64,000 nt of DNA, from the NCBI RefSeq assembly GCF_003149745.1, contig NZ_QGEG01000002.1, forward strand, positions 62,001 through 126,000, in the 5' to 3' direction. The translations under genes were made by a program, and so were the position numbers. Origin of the DNA: Flagellimonas aquimarina. GTDB lineage: Bacteria > Bacteroidota > Bacteroidia > Flavobacteriales > Flavobacteriaceae. The notes under the pieces were generated by a model. It searched no databases. It was not told where the DNA came from and saw nothing but the letters and a program-made list of their open reading frames with translations. Shown here piece after piece: positions 36,548 to 44,812 of this stretch (the first letter of the stretch is position 1; each line of letters opens with the position of its first letter).

Positions 36548-36919
36548 TTATATGGAAGTGTTTTCATTTTCAAGTTGCAGGCGCATTGATTTGGGAAGAT
36601 TGGCAACAACCAAATTATAAGACGTGTCCAACCAACTAAAAAGCAATTCATCAGGAATACTGCCATCCATAACAACTCGGCTCCAATGTTTTTTACTAAA
36701 GTAAGAAGGTTCTTCCATAGCAGGATATTCCGCCCTTAACTCTTCAATGGTGTCTGGATTGCATTTAATACTAAAGCTGGCGAACGTATTTATGTCTGTT
36801 GCCGTGAACATTTTGCCCTTTACTTTAAACACCAAAACATCTGGCAGCTTTGAAAAAGGAATGGACTCGGTGACTCCATTTTTTGACAGGCAATATTGTC
36901 TATATACTTCTATGTTCAT
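36548..36919 (-). CDS. MmcQ/YjbR family DNA-binding-like protein
   Basis: The product has 123 residues from ATG 36919 (MNIEVYRQYCLSKNGVTESI), which matches the usual start of the family; the frame opens 36 nt further upstream but that part lies on the predicted -7 promoter box at 36953-36960. Family marks are the YCLSKNGVTESIPF opening, VFKVKGKMFT, and the end with YFSKKHWSRVVMDGSIPDEL. YjbR-like proteins adopt a double-wing (CyaY-like) fold with suggested DNA binding. It is the first gene of the operon to 34175, divergent from argS. Confidence 0.82.
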   Translation of the reverse strand: MNIEVYRQYCLSKNGVTESIPFSKLPDVLVFKVKGKMFTATDINTFASFSIKCNPDTIEELRAEYPAMEEPSYFSKKHWSRVVMDGSIPDELLFSWLDTSYNLVVANLPKSMRLQLENENTSI

Positions 36920-36952
36920 ATTTCTATCAAAAACTGAATACATAAAGTTAAC

Positions 36953-36960
36953 CAAAACTA
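36953..36960 (-). promoter_or_regulatory. -7 promoter box of the YjbR-DUF1648-SDR operon
   Basis: CAAAACTA on the plus strand reads TAGTTTTG on the minus strand, an exact TAnnTTTG box 34 nt upstream of the start at 36919. No -33 TTTG was found at the usual spacing. Confidence 0.45.
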
Positions 36961-37004
36961 GGTGGATTACTGATGGTCTTATGAATTAAAGACAAAGAAT
37001 TGAT

Positions 37005-37012
37005 TAGTTTTG
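37005..37012 (+). promoter_or_regulatory. -7 promoter box of argS
   Basis: TAGTTTTG is an exact TAnnTTTG match 22 nt upstream of the argS start codon, and is divergent from the identical box of the minus-strand operon 45 nt away. No clear -33 box was seen. Confidence 0.5.
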
Positions 37013-37034
37013 CACCCTTAAACGCAGCGTATAG

Positions 37035-38813
37035 ATGAACATTCAAAACGTCCTTACTACTACAGTTAAAAAAGCGGTTTTTTCCATTTTTAATGTGGAT
37101 TTACCTTCAGTGGAGTTTCAACCCACACGCAAAGATTTTGAAGGTGATATTACCGTGGTCATTTTCCCGATGCTCCGCTTTGTAAAAGGAAACCCTGTTG
37201 AAATAGGCACAAAGATTGGCGAGTACTTAGAGGAAAATGTGGATGAAGTTGCCAAGTTCAATGTGGTAAAGGGTTTTTTGAACGTTGTTATTGATAATGA
37301 TTTTTACCTTAACTTTTTTAATACTATTCAAGGTGAAGATAATTATGGATATGTAAAAGCTTCTTCCGTTGGAGCCACAATGGTCGAGTATTCCTCTCCA
37401 AATACCAATAAACCGCTGCATTTAGGGCATATTAGAAACAACCTGTTAGGGTATTCCGTAGCTGAAATTCTAAAAGCTTCCGGTAAAAAGGTCTATAAAA
37501 CCCAAATCATAAATGATCGCGGAATCCATATTTGTAAGAGCATGTTGGCTTGGCAGCAATTTGGAGATGGTGAAACACCTGAAACTTCTGGTGTAAAGGG
37601 CGATCATTTAGTGGGGAAATACTATGTGGCTTTTGATAAAGCGTATAAAAAACAAATTTCGGAACTAATAGCAAATGGGGTTGAAAAAGGAAGAGCTGAG
37701 AAAGAAGCGCCTATCCTACTTGAAGCTCAAGAAATGCTAAGGAAATGGGAAGCCGGCGATGATGAGGTCGTAGCACTTTGGAAAAAAATGAACGGCTGGG
37801 TATACGCTGGTTTTGATGTTACCTATAAGAATTTAGGAGTTGATTTTGATACTCTGTATTATGAGAGCAACACCTACCTTTTGGGTAGAGATGTGGTCAA
37901 AGATGGTTTGGAAAGAGGAGTTTTCTTTAAAAAAGAAGATGGCAGTGTTTGGATTGACTTAACAGATGAGGGTTTAGATGAAAAGATTGTCCTGCGATCT
38001 GACGGAACAGCGGTATACATGACCCAAGATATAGGAACCGCAATTCAGCGAGTAACTGATTTTCCTGACATTAATGGCATGGTTTACACTGTTGGCAACG
38101 AGCAAGATTATCATTTTAAAGTGCTGTTTTTAATTCTTAAGAAACTGGGATATGATTGGGCAAAGCAATTACATCATCTAAGTTATGGAATGGTGGATCT
38201 TCCCAGTGGAAAAATGAAGAGTAGGGAGGGTACGGTTGTAGATGCAGATGATTTAATTGAAAATATGGAAACCACGGCCGCTAATATCTCACAGGAATTG
38301 GGGAAATTGGATGGTTATTCTGAAGAGGAGAAGTGCCAATTATATAGAATCATTGGCTTGGGAGCTTTGAAGTACTATATTCTCAAGGTAGATCCTAAAA
38401 AACGTATTCTTTTCAATCCTGAAGAATCAGTGGATTTTCAAGGAAATACAGGACCTTTTATTCAATATACGTATGCAAGAATCCAGTCTATTCTTCGCAA
38501 AGCAGAAGGTAATGGGTCTGACCCTGTGGATACTTCATTAAAATTGCACGAAAAAGAGAAGGAATTATTAAAGCAGCTTCAGCTTTTTCCCGAAACCATT
38601 CAACTGGCTGCGGAAAACTATAGTCCTGCTTTGATTGCAAATTACACCTATGATTTGGTGAAGGAATTCAATTCTTTTTATCAACAAGTATCAATTTTGG
38701 GAGAGGCAGATGAACATAAAAAAATGTTTAGGGTACGGTTATCTAAAAAAGTTGGAGAAGTAATCGAATCTGCCTTTAAACTTTTAGGGATTGACGTTCC
38801 AGAGAGGATGTAG
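37035..38813 (+). CDS. argS: Arginyl-tRNA synthetase
   Basis: A class I synthetase charging tRNA-Arg; 592 residues (577 in E. coli). The N-terminal additional domain is followed by the HIGH-type motif in TNKPLHLGHIRNNLLG; KMSKS is replaced by the usual ArgRS version around LPSGKMKSREGT. The C-terminal DALR anticodon-binding domain starts about residue 475 (GPFIQYTYARIQSILRKAE). The stop codon (38811-38813) directly abuts the stop of the convergent receptor gene (38814), with no space for a terminator between them. Confidence 0.97.
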   Translation: MNIQNVLTTTVKKAVFSIFNVDLPSVEFQPTRKDFEGDITVVIFPMLRFVKGNPVEIGTKIGEYLEENVDEVAKFNVVKGFLNVVIDNDFYLNFFNTIQGEDNYGYVKASSVGATMVEYSSPNTNKPLHLGHIRNNLLGYSVAEILKASGKKVYKTQIINDRGIHICKSMLAWQQFGDGETPETSGVKGDHLVGKYYVAFDKAYKKQISELIANGVEKGRAEKEAPILLEAQEMLRKWEAGDDEVVALWKKMNGWVYAGFDVTYKNLGVDFDTLYYESNTYLLGRDVVKDGLERGVFFKKEDGSVWIDLTDEGLDEKIVLRSDGTAVYMTQDIGTAIQRVTDFPDINGMVYTVGNEQDYHFKVLFLILKKLGYDWAKQLHHLSYGMVDLPSGKMKSREGTVVDADDLIENMETTAANISQELGKLDGYSEEEKCQLYRIIGLGALKYYILKVDPKKRILFNPEESVDFQGNTGPFIQYTYARIQSILRKAEGNGSDPVDTSLKLHEKEKELLKQLQLFPETIQLAAENYSPALIANYTYDLVKEFNSFYQQVSILGEADEHKKMFRVRLSKKVGEVIESAFKLLGIDVPERM

Positions 38814-41381
38814 TCAAAAATTGACCCTAAAACTAACATTTGGTGTAATACCCAAAGAAATACTTTCCACAGTTTCAATTTGGTTGTCCTCTGTAACCCT
38901 ATAATACTTGTTTAAACTGTTTTTCCGGTTGGTCATGTTAAGAAGAGAAACACCAGTAGTGGCCTTTATTCTTTGGTTAATATTAAAAGTGTAAATGGCA
39001 GAAGCATCTACCCTAAGATATTCAGGAAGTCTACTGCTGTTAGGTGATTCATAATTTATTCTTGCCGGAAAAACAGATGTGTCCAGAGCTAAATCACCTT
39101 CTTGGGGTTCAGTAAAGGGCTTTCCAGAGCGGTAGTTAACCCCTAAACTTAATTTTAGGTTTTCGTAGGAATAAGTGCCTGCAAAAGTAATTGTATGTCT
39201 AATATCCAAGTTGTTGGGGAAACTGTTGGGAACTATAGCACTAAAGTCATAATCATTTTTGTTATAGGTGTAGGTTAACCATGTGCTGTAGTTATTACCC
39301 TTTTTGTTGATTAAAAATTCAACTCCCTTAACATCATAGCTGCCAATTTCACCATTAAATTGATTTTGATTCTGAAATCCTTGAGTACTGGTGCTTATAC
39401 CATCAACTTTTTTATAAAACCCTTCTACACCAAGATAGATGTCGTTCCTATCATAGTTTATTCCTAAAGACCCCTGTTTACTCTTTGTAATGGGCAAAGT
39501 ATTATCATCAGATAAAATCCACCTACGTTTTTCAATACCGAGGAAATTTTGTTCTAAATCTATGATCTGATTGGTGGTCTGACTTTTAAACTCTCCCAAA
39601 ACTTCTCCCCTTAGATGATTTGCCAATCTAAAATTGAGATTAAGACGAGGCTCAATCAGGAACCTTGAAAATGTACCAAGGTTTTCTATATAGTTGAAAC
39701 GAACACCTGCTTTACCAATAAATTTATTTTCAGGAGAGCTATAACCAATTTCACTGTGCGGGGCATGAATTCTAATAACTCCCTTTATTTCACTATCAAA
39801 ACTAGGTTGGGTTAGAAATGTGGTATTTGTAATGCCTGTTTCAATGTATTGATAACCATTGCTCCAGTTGAGGTTCTTTAACAAGGAGTAGTCAGTATTT
39901 AGTTTTATGGCATTTTCCAAAACTTGATTGTTTTGCAGAAGAAGCTGTATTTGATTCCCAAAAAGGTTTTGGGCATCCAAATTATAGCGAGAATAGTAAA
40001 TATTTAAATTGGAAGAAAGCCTATCGGTCCATTTACTCTGTAGTTGACCACCAAAAGATAGATTGGTCTGCTCTAGAACACTATTGGTAGTTTCCAAATC
40101 TACTAGATTGGTTTCTACATAATCAAGATTGTTATTGATGCTGATAAAATTCAACCTTAGTTGATGCTGGTCATTTACATCATATAAAAGCTTTCCGGTA
40201 AAATCGTAAAAAAAGAAATTTTCATCCCTTATAATATCCTCATCTACTGCTATATTATTTTCATTGGTTACTTCACTATCCTGAAAAGCACGATCAAAAA
40301 ACTTATTGTAGGTGGGGGTGTTCAAAAAATCAGTGGTTGATCGTCTAGCAGAGAACTGCAATCCAATTTTTTCCGTGATAGGAATTTGCCCATAAACATC
40401 TCCACTAATAAAGTTAAAACCTGCCCCGCCAGTTAGATTATCTGATAGTTCGTTACTGGTTTCCATTTGTATCACGCTGCTTACACCATCTCCATATGCC
40501 GACGGTGTGCCATTCTTTATTACGGTTATTTTGTCCGTTAAATAGGGGTTAAAAGCAGAAATCAACCCAAAGAAATGTCCAGATTGATACATTTTAATAC
40601 CATTCCATAAAATTAGATTTTGATCATTGGTTCCACCACGCACATTAATGTCGGAGACGGTTTCATCAATACTTTTAATTCCTGGGAGTGCCTGTAAGGT
40701 CTGTAAGATGTCAGGCTCGATTAATCCAGGTAAAATTCCAAAATCTGCAGTGTTTAGGGTGATACTGGCATCTTTATCCCTAACAAGTCCGGTTGTTAGA
40801 AACTGATAAACGATGACCTCCTTTAGTTGTTCGTAATACTGGGCCAATAGTATTTTTACGGGACCACCTTCTTTTAACAATTCTTCTACAGTAATGTATT
40901 TGGTGATGTACCCCAGATATCTAACTTTTAATGTTGCGTTTCTGGGAATATCTTTGAGTATAAAGGTGCCATCTGTATCTGTGATAATGGCTATCTCTGT
41001 GTCAAAAACCTCTACAGAAGCACCTGGAATGGTGTTTTCAGCAAAGTTGTCCAGTATCTTTCCTTGGACTGTGACAAGGGTACTTTTTGTAATGGTGTAA
41101 TACCTATCATTGAGCTTTTCAGTTTTTATCTGAAATTGGTCTTCAATGTATTTAAAGATATCATTGAGTGAAACTAGATTTTCTGGTACAATGATAGTTA
41201 TATCTTCTAAATCTTCATTGATGTAAGAAAACTTTACGTTGAATTTATCTTCTAAATTCTTTATGTACTGAACGAGTGTTAGGGGTGTGTCTTGTCCACC
41301 CTGTGCATTTATATTCAAACACAGGAAAAAGAAAAACCCAAAGAGGAGGCCAAAATGGCTACTGCGGAGCTTTTTCAGCAT
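38814..41381 (-). CDS. TonB-dependent transducer/receptor of a sigma-FecR signalling system
   Basis: The start is set at ATG 41381 (MLKKLRSSHFGLLFGF), giving 855 residues; the frame opens 24 nt earlier. Domains: signal peptide about 1-27; STN about 35-100, the domain that in FecA-type transducers talks to FecR; CarboxypepD_reg-like about 104-185 (GKILDNFAENTIPGASVEV); plug about 205-310 with NVRGGTNDQNLILWNGIKMY; then barrel to the end (TPNVSFRVNF). It overlaps the fecR-like gene by 23 nt, with a sigma gene upstream, so it should both import a ligand and report its presence. No SusD gene is present. The ligand is unknown. Confidence 0.93.
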   Translation of the reverse strand: MLKKLRSSHFGLLFGFFFFLCLNINAQGGQDTPLTLVQYIKNLEDKFNVKFSYINEDLEDITIIVPENLVSLNDIFKYIEDQFQIKTEKLNDRYYTITKSTLVTVQGKILDNFAENTIPGASVEVFDTEIAIITDTDGTFILKDIPRNATLKVRYLGYITKYITVEELLKEGGPVKILLAQYYEQLKEVIVYQFLTTGLVRDKDASITLNTADFGILPGLIEPDILQTLQALPGIKSIDETVSDINVRGGTNDQNLILWNGIKMYQSGHFFGLISAFNPYLTDKITVIKNGTPSAYGDGVSSVIQMETSNELSDNLTGGAGFNFISGDVYGQIPITEKIGLQFSARRSTTDFLNTPTYNKFFDRAFQDSEVTNENNIAVDEDIIRDENFFFYDFTGKLLYDVNDQHQLRLNFISINNNLDYVETNLVDLETTNSVLEQTNLSFGGQLQSKWTDRLSSNLNIYYSRYNLDAQNLFGNQIQLLLQNNQVLENAIKLNTDYSLLKNLNWSNGYQYIETGITNTTFLTQPSFDSEIKGVIRIHAPHSEIGYSSPENKFIGKAGVRFNYIENLGTFSRFLIEPRLNLNFRLANHLRGEVLGEFKSQTTNQIIDLEQNFLGIEKRRWILSDDNTLPITKSKQGSLGINYDRNDIYLGVEGFYKKVDGISTSTQGFQNQNQFNGEIGSYDVKGVEFLINKKGNNYSTWLTYTYNKNDYDFSAIVPNSFPNNLDIRHTITFAGTYSYENLKLSLGVNYRSGKPFTEPQEGDLALDTSVFPARINYESPNSSRLPEYLRVDASAIYTFNINQRIKATTGVSLLNMTNRKNSLNKYYRVTEDNQIETVESISLGITPNVSFRVNF

Positions 41382-42273
41382 AGAAAAGTACATTATCACC
41401 CTCAAGTTTGTAATTAATATGAGATGGGGTACTAATACTTTTTAACGCCATATTTAAGTCTGTGTTGCTAAAAGTTCCAGTAAATAACAGACTTTTATCC
41501 ACATTTTGTGAATTTACTTCAATATTGTATTGTCTTTCAAGCTCAGCAAAAACATATTCTAGTGGAATTCGGTCAAAACTACTTTCGTTATTTACCCAAG
41601 ATGGTTGCAATGCATCAGGCCTTGCGGTATTCATAATTTTGCCATTAATGACCAAAAAGGATGTGCCAGCAGGCAACTTGGTTTCAGCATTGTTATAGGT
41701 TACACTTACCAAACCTTCGTAGCAGGTAACTTCAAAAAAACCGTCTCTGTTTTCTACGTTAAATTGGGTGCCGAGTACGGCTACCGTTCCTTGATCTGTA
41801 GAAACAGTAAATCGTTTTCCTTTGGCAACTTTGAAGAACGCTTCACCATTTAAGGTAACATTTCGCTTTTCATTCCAATTTTTCTCACTGAAGGAGATTT
41901 TAGAACCTGCATTCAATATAATTTCAGAATTGTCCGGTAAAATAACCTCAGAATGTTCTGCCAACTGTGCAGTAACGGATTTGTCCAATGTGCTTACATA
42001 AAAATAGGAACCTGTAAGCAAAACTGCAATAACGGCAGCAATACGCAAGAATTTTTTAAACGGATTTAATGCAATAACCTTAGGGGCATTACCAATTCGT
42101 TCTTCTTTCAATTGTTCAAAAGCTTGGTCAACATCAAATTCAGGAGCTTTCAATTTTGCTGAAACATCCTTTAATTTCTGGTAAGAAGCATAAGCATCGG
42201 ACTTTTTAAATTCCGTAAGCTCCTCCCCAGAGAGTTCACCGTTTAGCCATTTTGCCAAGTAATTTTCTTGCAT
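41359..42273 (-). CDS. FecR family anti-sigma factor
   Basis: The product is a 304-residue inner-membrane protein. Residues 1-74 are the cytosolic sigma-binding part with a basic end (NPFKKFLR), about 75-93 the single membrane helix (AAVIAVLLTGSYFYV), and the periplasmic part contains the FecR domain (SEVILPDNSEIILNAGSKI, LNGEAFFKVAKGKRFTVST, VAVLGTQFNVEN). The C-terminal part (DRIPLEYVFAELERQYNIEV) is the STN-like receptor-interacting domain. It holds or activates the ECF sigma factor encoded 64 nt upstream, depending on the receptor at 38814-41381. Confidence 0.93.
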   Translation of the reverse strand: MQENYLAKWLNGELSGEELTEFKKSDAYASYQKLKDVSAKLKAPEFDVDQAFEQLKEERIGNAPKVIALNPFKKFLRIAAVIAVLLTGSYFYVSTLDKSVTAQLAEHSEVILPDNSEIILNAGSKISFSEKNWNEKRNVTLNGEAFFKVAKGKRFTVSTDQGTVAVLGTQFNVENRDGFFEVTCYEGLVSVTYNNAETKLPAGTSFLVINGKIMNTARPDALQPSWVNNESSFDRIPLEYVFAELERQYNIEVNSQNVDKSLLFTGTFSNTDLNMALKSISTPSHINYKLEGDNVLFYAEKAPQ

Positions 42274-42337
42274 GATTTCTATGCTTTACATCTTTATAAC
42301 AACTATCTTTTTAAAAACCCTACTTTTTAACCGACCT

Positions 42338-42835
42338 TTAAATACCATCAATCTGTTCCCGTAATGTTTTTAATGCCAAATGCATACGTTTTTCAATGGC
42401 TTTAATGCTTACCCCCTCCATTTCTGCAATTTCAGCATATTTTTTTCCATCAATCCTATTAAGTAAAAAAGTAATTCTTTGGTTTTCGGGCAAATCATTT
42501 AATGCTTTGTCCAATTTTTCCTTGTATTCTTTCTCCTCTAACAAAAACTCGGGAGATTCATTTGAGTGTTTATAAGTTGGTTCCGCATACTTAAGCCTAA
42601 CTTTTTCAGCCTTGATTACATTCAGGTATAAATTGTTGGCTACCGTATACAAATATGATTTGGCTTTTTCAGGAGTTACCTTGGCGCAATTTTCCCAAAG
42701 TTTTACAAATGCCTCTTGGACAGCATCATGAGATTTCTCTTCATTGCCAAATTTATAATATATATAATTGAATACCGTTTTGGAATTAGCCTTGAATATT
42801 GTGCTAAAGACTTGCTCTTCGCAAACGTTGTTCAT
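42338..42835 (-). CDS. ECF (FecI-type) RNA polymerase sigma factor
   Basis: The product has 165 residues with only regions 2 and 4. Region 2 has VFNYIYYKFGNEEKSHDAVQ and AFVKLWENCAKVTPEKAKS; region 4 (about 108-160) has LPENQRITFLLNRIDGKKYA and EIAEMEGVSIKAIEKRM, the helix-turn-helix that reads the -35 element. It is the first gene of the minus-strand signalling operon and has an exact TAnnTTTG box 23 nt upstream. Its likely targets are its own operon and the divergent acidic lipoprotein gene. Confidence 0.93.
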   Translation of the reverse strand: MNNVCEEQVFSTIFKANSKTVFNYIYYKFGNEEKSHDAVQEAFVKLWENCAKVTPEKAKSYLYTVANNLYLNVIKAEKVRLKYAEPTYKHSNESPEFLLEEKEYKEKLDKALNDLPENQRITFLLNRIDGKKYAEIAEMEGVSIKAIEKRMHLALKTLREQIDGI

Positions 42836-42857
42836 TGAGGAAGGTTTGTCGATTGCC

Positions 42858-42865
42858 CAAAGATA
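42858..42865 (-). promoter_or_regulatory. -7 promoter box of the sigma-FecR-receptor operon
   Basis: CAAAGATA on the plus strand reads TATCTTTG on the minus strand, an exact TAnnTTTG box 23 nt upstream of the sigma-factor start. TTTA lies about 20 nt further upstream in place of TTTG. The housekeeping type of the box suggests basal expression independent of the ECF factor. Confidence 0.5.
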
Positions 42866-42948
42866 TTTTAAAAAAAATTAAGATAAAGTAGGGTTTTTTA
42901 TTTGAGAGTTGTTTTAAGGTTGTATTCTAACTGAAAATCCAAATCGTT

Positions 42949-44712
42949 ATGAAAAAGTTGATAAATAACTTATTGTATGCAGGCCTTGTAGTTATGGCCT
43001 TTAGTTTTACCTCTTGTCAAGAGGAATTTGAAGAAGTAGCAGGAGGTAATGACCAAGAAACCATTACAGCAAACTCTTCTACTGCTCAATTAATAGAGAA
43101 AACGTCTTCCAATGATGGTTCTTTTGACAATATTGTGGACGGCGCTAGCTGTATTGCTCTAAAATTTCCATATACTGTTGAAGTAAATGGAATCCAAATT
43201 ACAATCGACTCTAGAGAAGATCTTCACACTATTGAAGATATTTTTGATGAAGTTGATGTGGACGAAGATATTTTAGATATCATTTTTCCTATTACCATTA
43301 CACTAGCAGATTTTACTGAGATTGTTATTGAGAATAAGGAACAATTAAGAGAATTGGCCGCACAATGTTTAGAAGGTGGGGACGATGATGATATTGAATG
43401 TATTGACTTTGTTTACCCAATCACACTATTTACGTTTGATATCAACAACCAACAAACTGGAGAGGTTGTTGTGGAAAGCGATGAAGATTTAAGAAAGTTC
43501 TTTAACGGGTTGGAAGATGACGATCTAGTGAGCATTCAATTTCCTTTGACCTTAAAGAAATTTGATGGAACTGAGATTGTTGTAGATAGCAATGGTGAGC
43601 TGGCCAACGCTTTGGAAATGGCCAAAGATGAGTGTGACGAGGATGACGACGATGATTTTAATGATGATGATTTTGATGAAGAACGATTTGACTTCTGTTT
43701 GACGCAGTGCCCATGGGAAGTTCGTGAGGTAGTAAGAGACAATCAAAGTCAAACAGAACAGTACCTAGAGTACATAATGACTTTTGCAGAGGATGGAACA
43801 GTAGTAGTAAAAGATAGAGAAGGTAATATTCTTAACGGTACTTGGACCTCAAGTTTTACCGATCGTGGTCCACTTTTAACTCTTGAATTTGATGTCTTGG
43901 TAGACTTTAACCTTGAATGGTTGGTATATGAAATTGGTGATCATACAATTAAATTATATGCTGAGAATGGGAATAAGATAATCCTTAAGCAGCTTTGTGA
44001 AGATGATCCGGGAGAAGTACCAGGTCCAGATACACTAAGAGAAATCCTGAAAGAATGTGAGTGGATTATCAAAAAGGTTAAAAACCAGGGTGAAGAAATT
44101 GACAGACTATTAGGATTTGAATTCAAGTTCTTGCCTGAGGGTGTAGTAACCCTAAGCAATGGAATTACAACTTCAGAAGGTACCTGGGAAATTGGGTATA
44201 ACAATGATCAGGTGTTGTCCTTGTTGATTACTATGGGAGATGAGCCTGGAGTAAGCTTTGAATGGCCATTAAGAGACCTTAACAATACCAGATTAAGGTT
44301 TGAAGTAGAAGAAGTTGACTATGAATTGGTTCTATTGCGTGTATGTGATGATAATGCCAGCGATGGAGATGTACCTGAAATCAGAAACATTATGATGGGT
44401 GGAGCATGGAATGTAGCCATGTATAAAGAAAATGATATGGACATGACCTCAGAATTTGCAGGAATGGACTTCAATTTCTCTACTATGCACCAAGTTGAAG
44501 TTTCAGTCAATGACGACCCTATCTCTGCCGGTATCTGGAGAGTAATAAGAAATCATGATAATGAGTTGAAATTCTTCTTGAACTTTGGCGACGAGGCTGT
44601 TCTAGGTGAACTTACGGATGATTGGTACATAAATACAGTAGACTCAAATCGTATTGAATTAATACATGAAGATGAAAATTCTACTGAAACATTGGTTTTT
44701 GAAAGACCATAA
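42949..44712 (+). CDS. Large acidic repeat lipoprotein, probably surface-exposed, divergent from the signalling operon
   Basis: The product has 587 residues and matches no family I recognise. Lipobox SFTSC (Cys23) is followed by QEEFEE, which closely resembles the Bacteroidota surface-export signal. Residues 68-230 hold four ~40-residue repeats with the pattern FP(Y/I/L)T...G..I.I.S.E.L (at 73, 113, 156 and 198), bordered by cysteines. An Asp tract (about 228-247) links to three ~100-residue repeats (250-350, 370-466, 487-587), each with a W near the start, then F.F...G.V, GTW/GIW, L.L, F.W or W, and a closing Cys in the first two; these look like lipocalin-like barrels. It is very acidic throughout. 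It is followed by a strong terminator. Confidence 0.8.
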   Translation: MKKLINNLLYAGLVVMAFSFTSCQEEFEEVAGGNDQETITANSSTAQLIEKTSSNDGSFDNIVDGASCIALKFPYTVEVNGIQITIDSREDLHTIEDIFDEVDVDEDILDIIFPITITLADFTEIVIENKEQLRELAAQCLEGGDDDDIECIDFVYPITLFTFDINNQQTGEVVVESDEDLRKFFNGLEDDDLVSIQFPLTLKKFDGTEIVVDSNGELANALEMAKDECDEDDDDDFNDDDFDEERFDFCLTQCPWEVREVVRDNQSQTEQYLEYIMTFAEDGTVVVKDREGNILNGTWTSSFTDRGPLLTLEFDVLVDFNLEWLVYEIGDHTIKLYAENGNKIILKQLCEDDPGEVPGPDTLREILKECEWIIKKVKNQGEEIDRLLGFEFKFLPEGVVTLSNGITTSEGTWEIGYNNDQVLSLLITMGDEPGVSFEWPLRDLNNTRLRFEVEEVDYELVLLRVCDDNASDGDVPEIRNIMMGGAWNVAMYKENDMDMTSEFAGMDFNFSTMHQVEVSVNDDPISAGIWRVIRNHDNELKFFLNFGDEAVLGELTDDWYINTVDSNRIELIHEDENSTETLVFERP

Positions 44713-44734
44713 AACTATTTCCCCATTTTTTTTG

Positions 44735-44766
44735 AAAAGGACGGCTTCCCCCAAAGCCGTCCTTTT
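44735..44766 (+). terminator. Intrinsic terminator after the acidic lipoprotein gene
   Basis: A 13-bp stem AAAAGGACGGCTT (44735-44747) / AAGCCGTCCTTTT (44754-44766) with a C-rich 6-nt loop and a T-rich tail. It isolates the lipoprotein gene from ffh. Confidence 0.92.
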
Positions 44767-44777
44767 CTTTTTATTCT

Positions 44778-44785
44778 TAAATTTG
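44778..44785 (+). promoter_or_regulatory. -7 promoter box of ffh
   Basis: TAAATTTG is an exact TAnnTTTG match 27 nt upstream of the ffh start codon at 44813, directly after the terminator of the previous gene. A 6-codon frame (MTRAHV, 44800-44820) overlaps the ffh start in another frame. Confidence 0.5.
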
Positions 44786-44812
44786 TTCCTTCTTCAAAAA
44801 TGACGAGAGCAC

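Noticed and set aside
43640-43690. Asp/Glu-coding GATGAT repeats as a microsatellite or assembly artefact
   Set aside because: The codons vary (GAT/GAC/GAG/GAA) and keep the frame, so this is a selected acidic linker and not a simple nucleotide repeat.
24746-44712. Polysaccharide utilisation loci
   Set aside because: Two TonB-dependent receptors are present, but no SusD and no glycoside hydrolase, lyase or sulfatase is adjacent.
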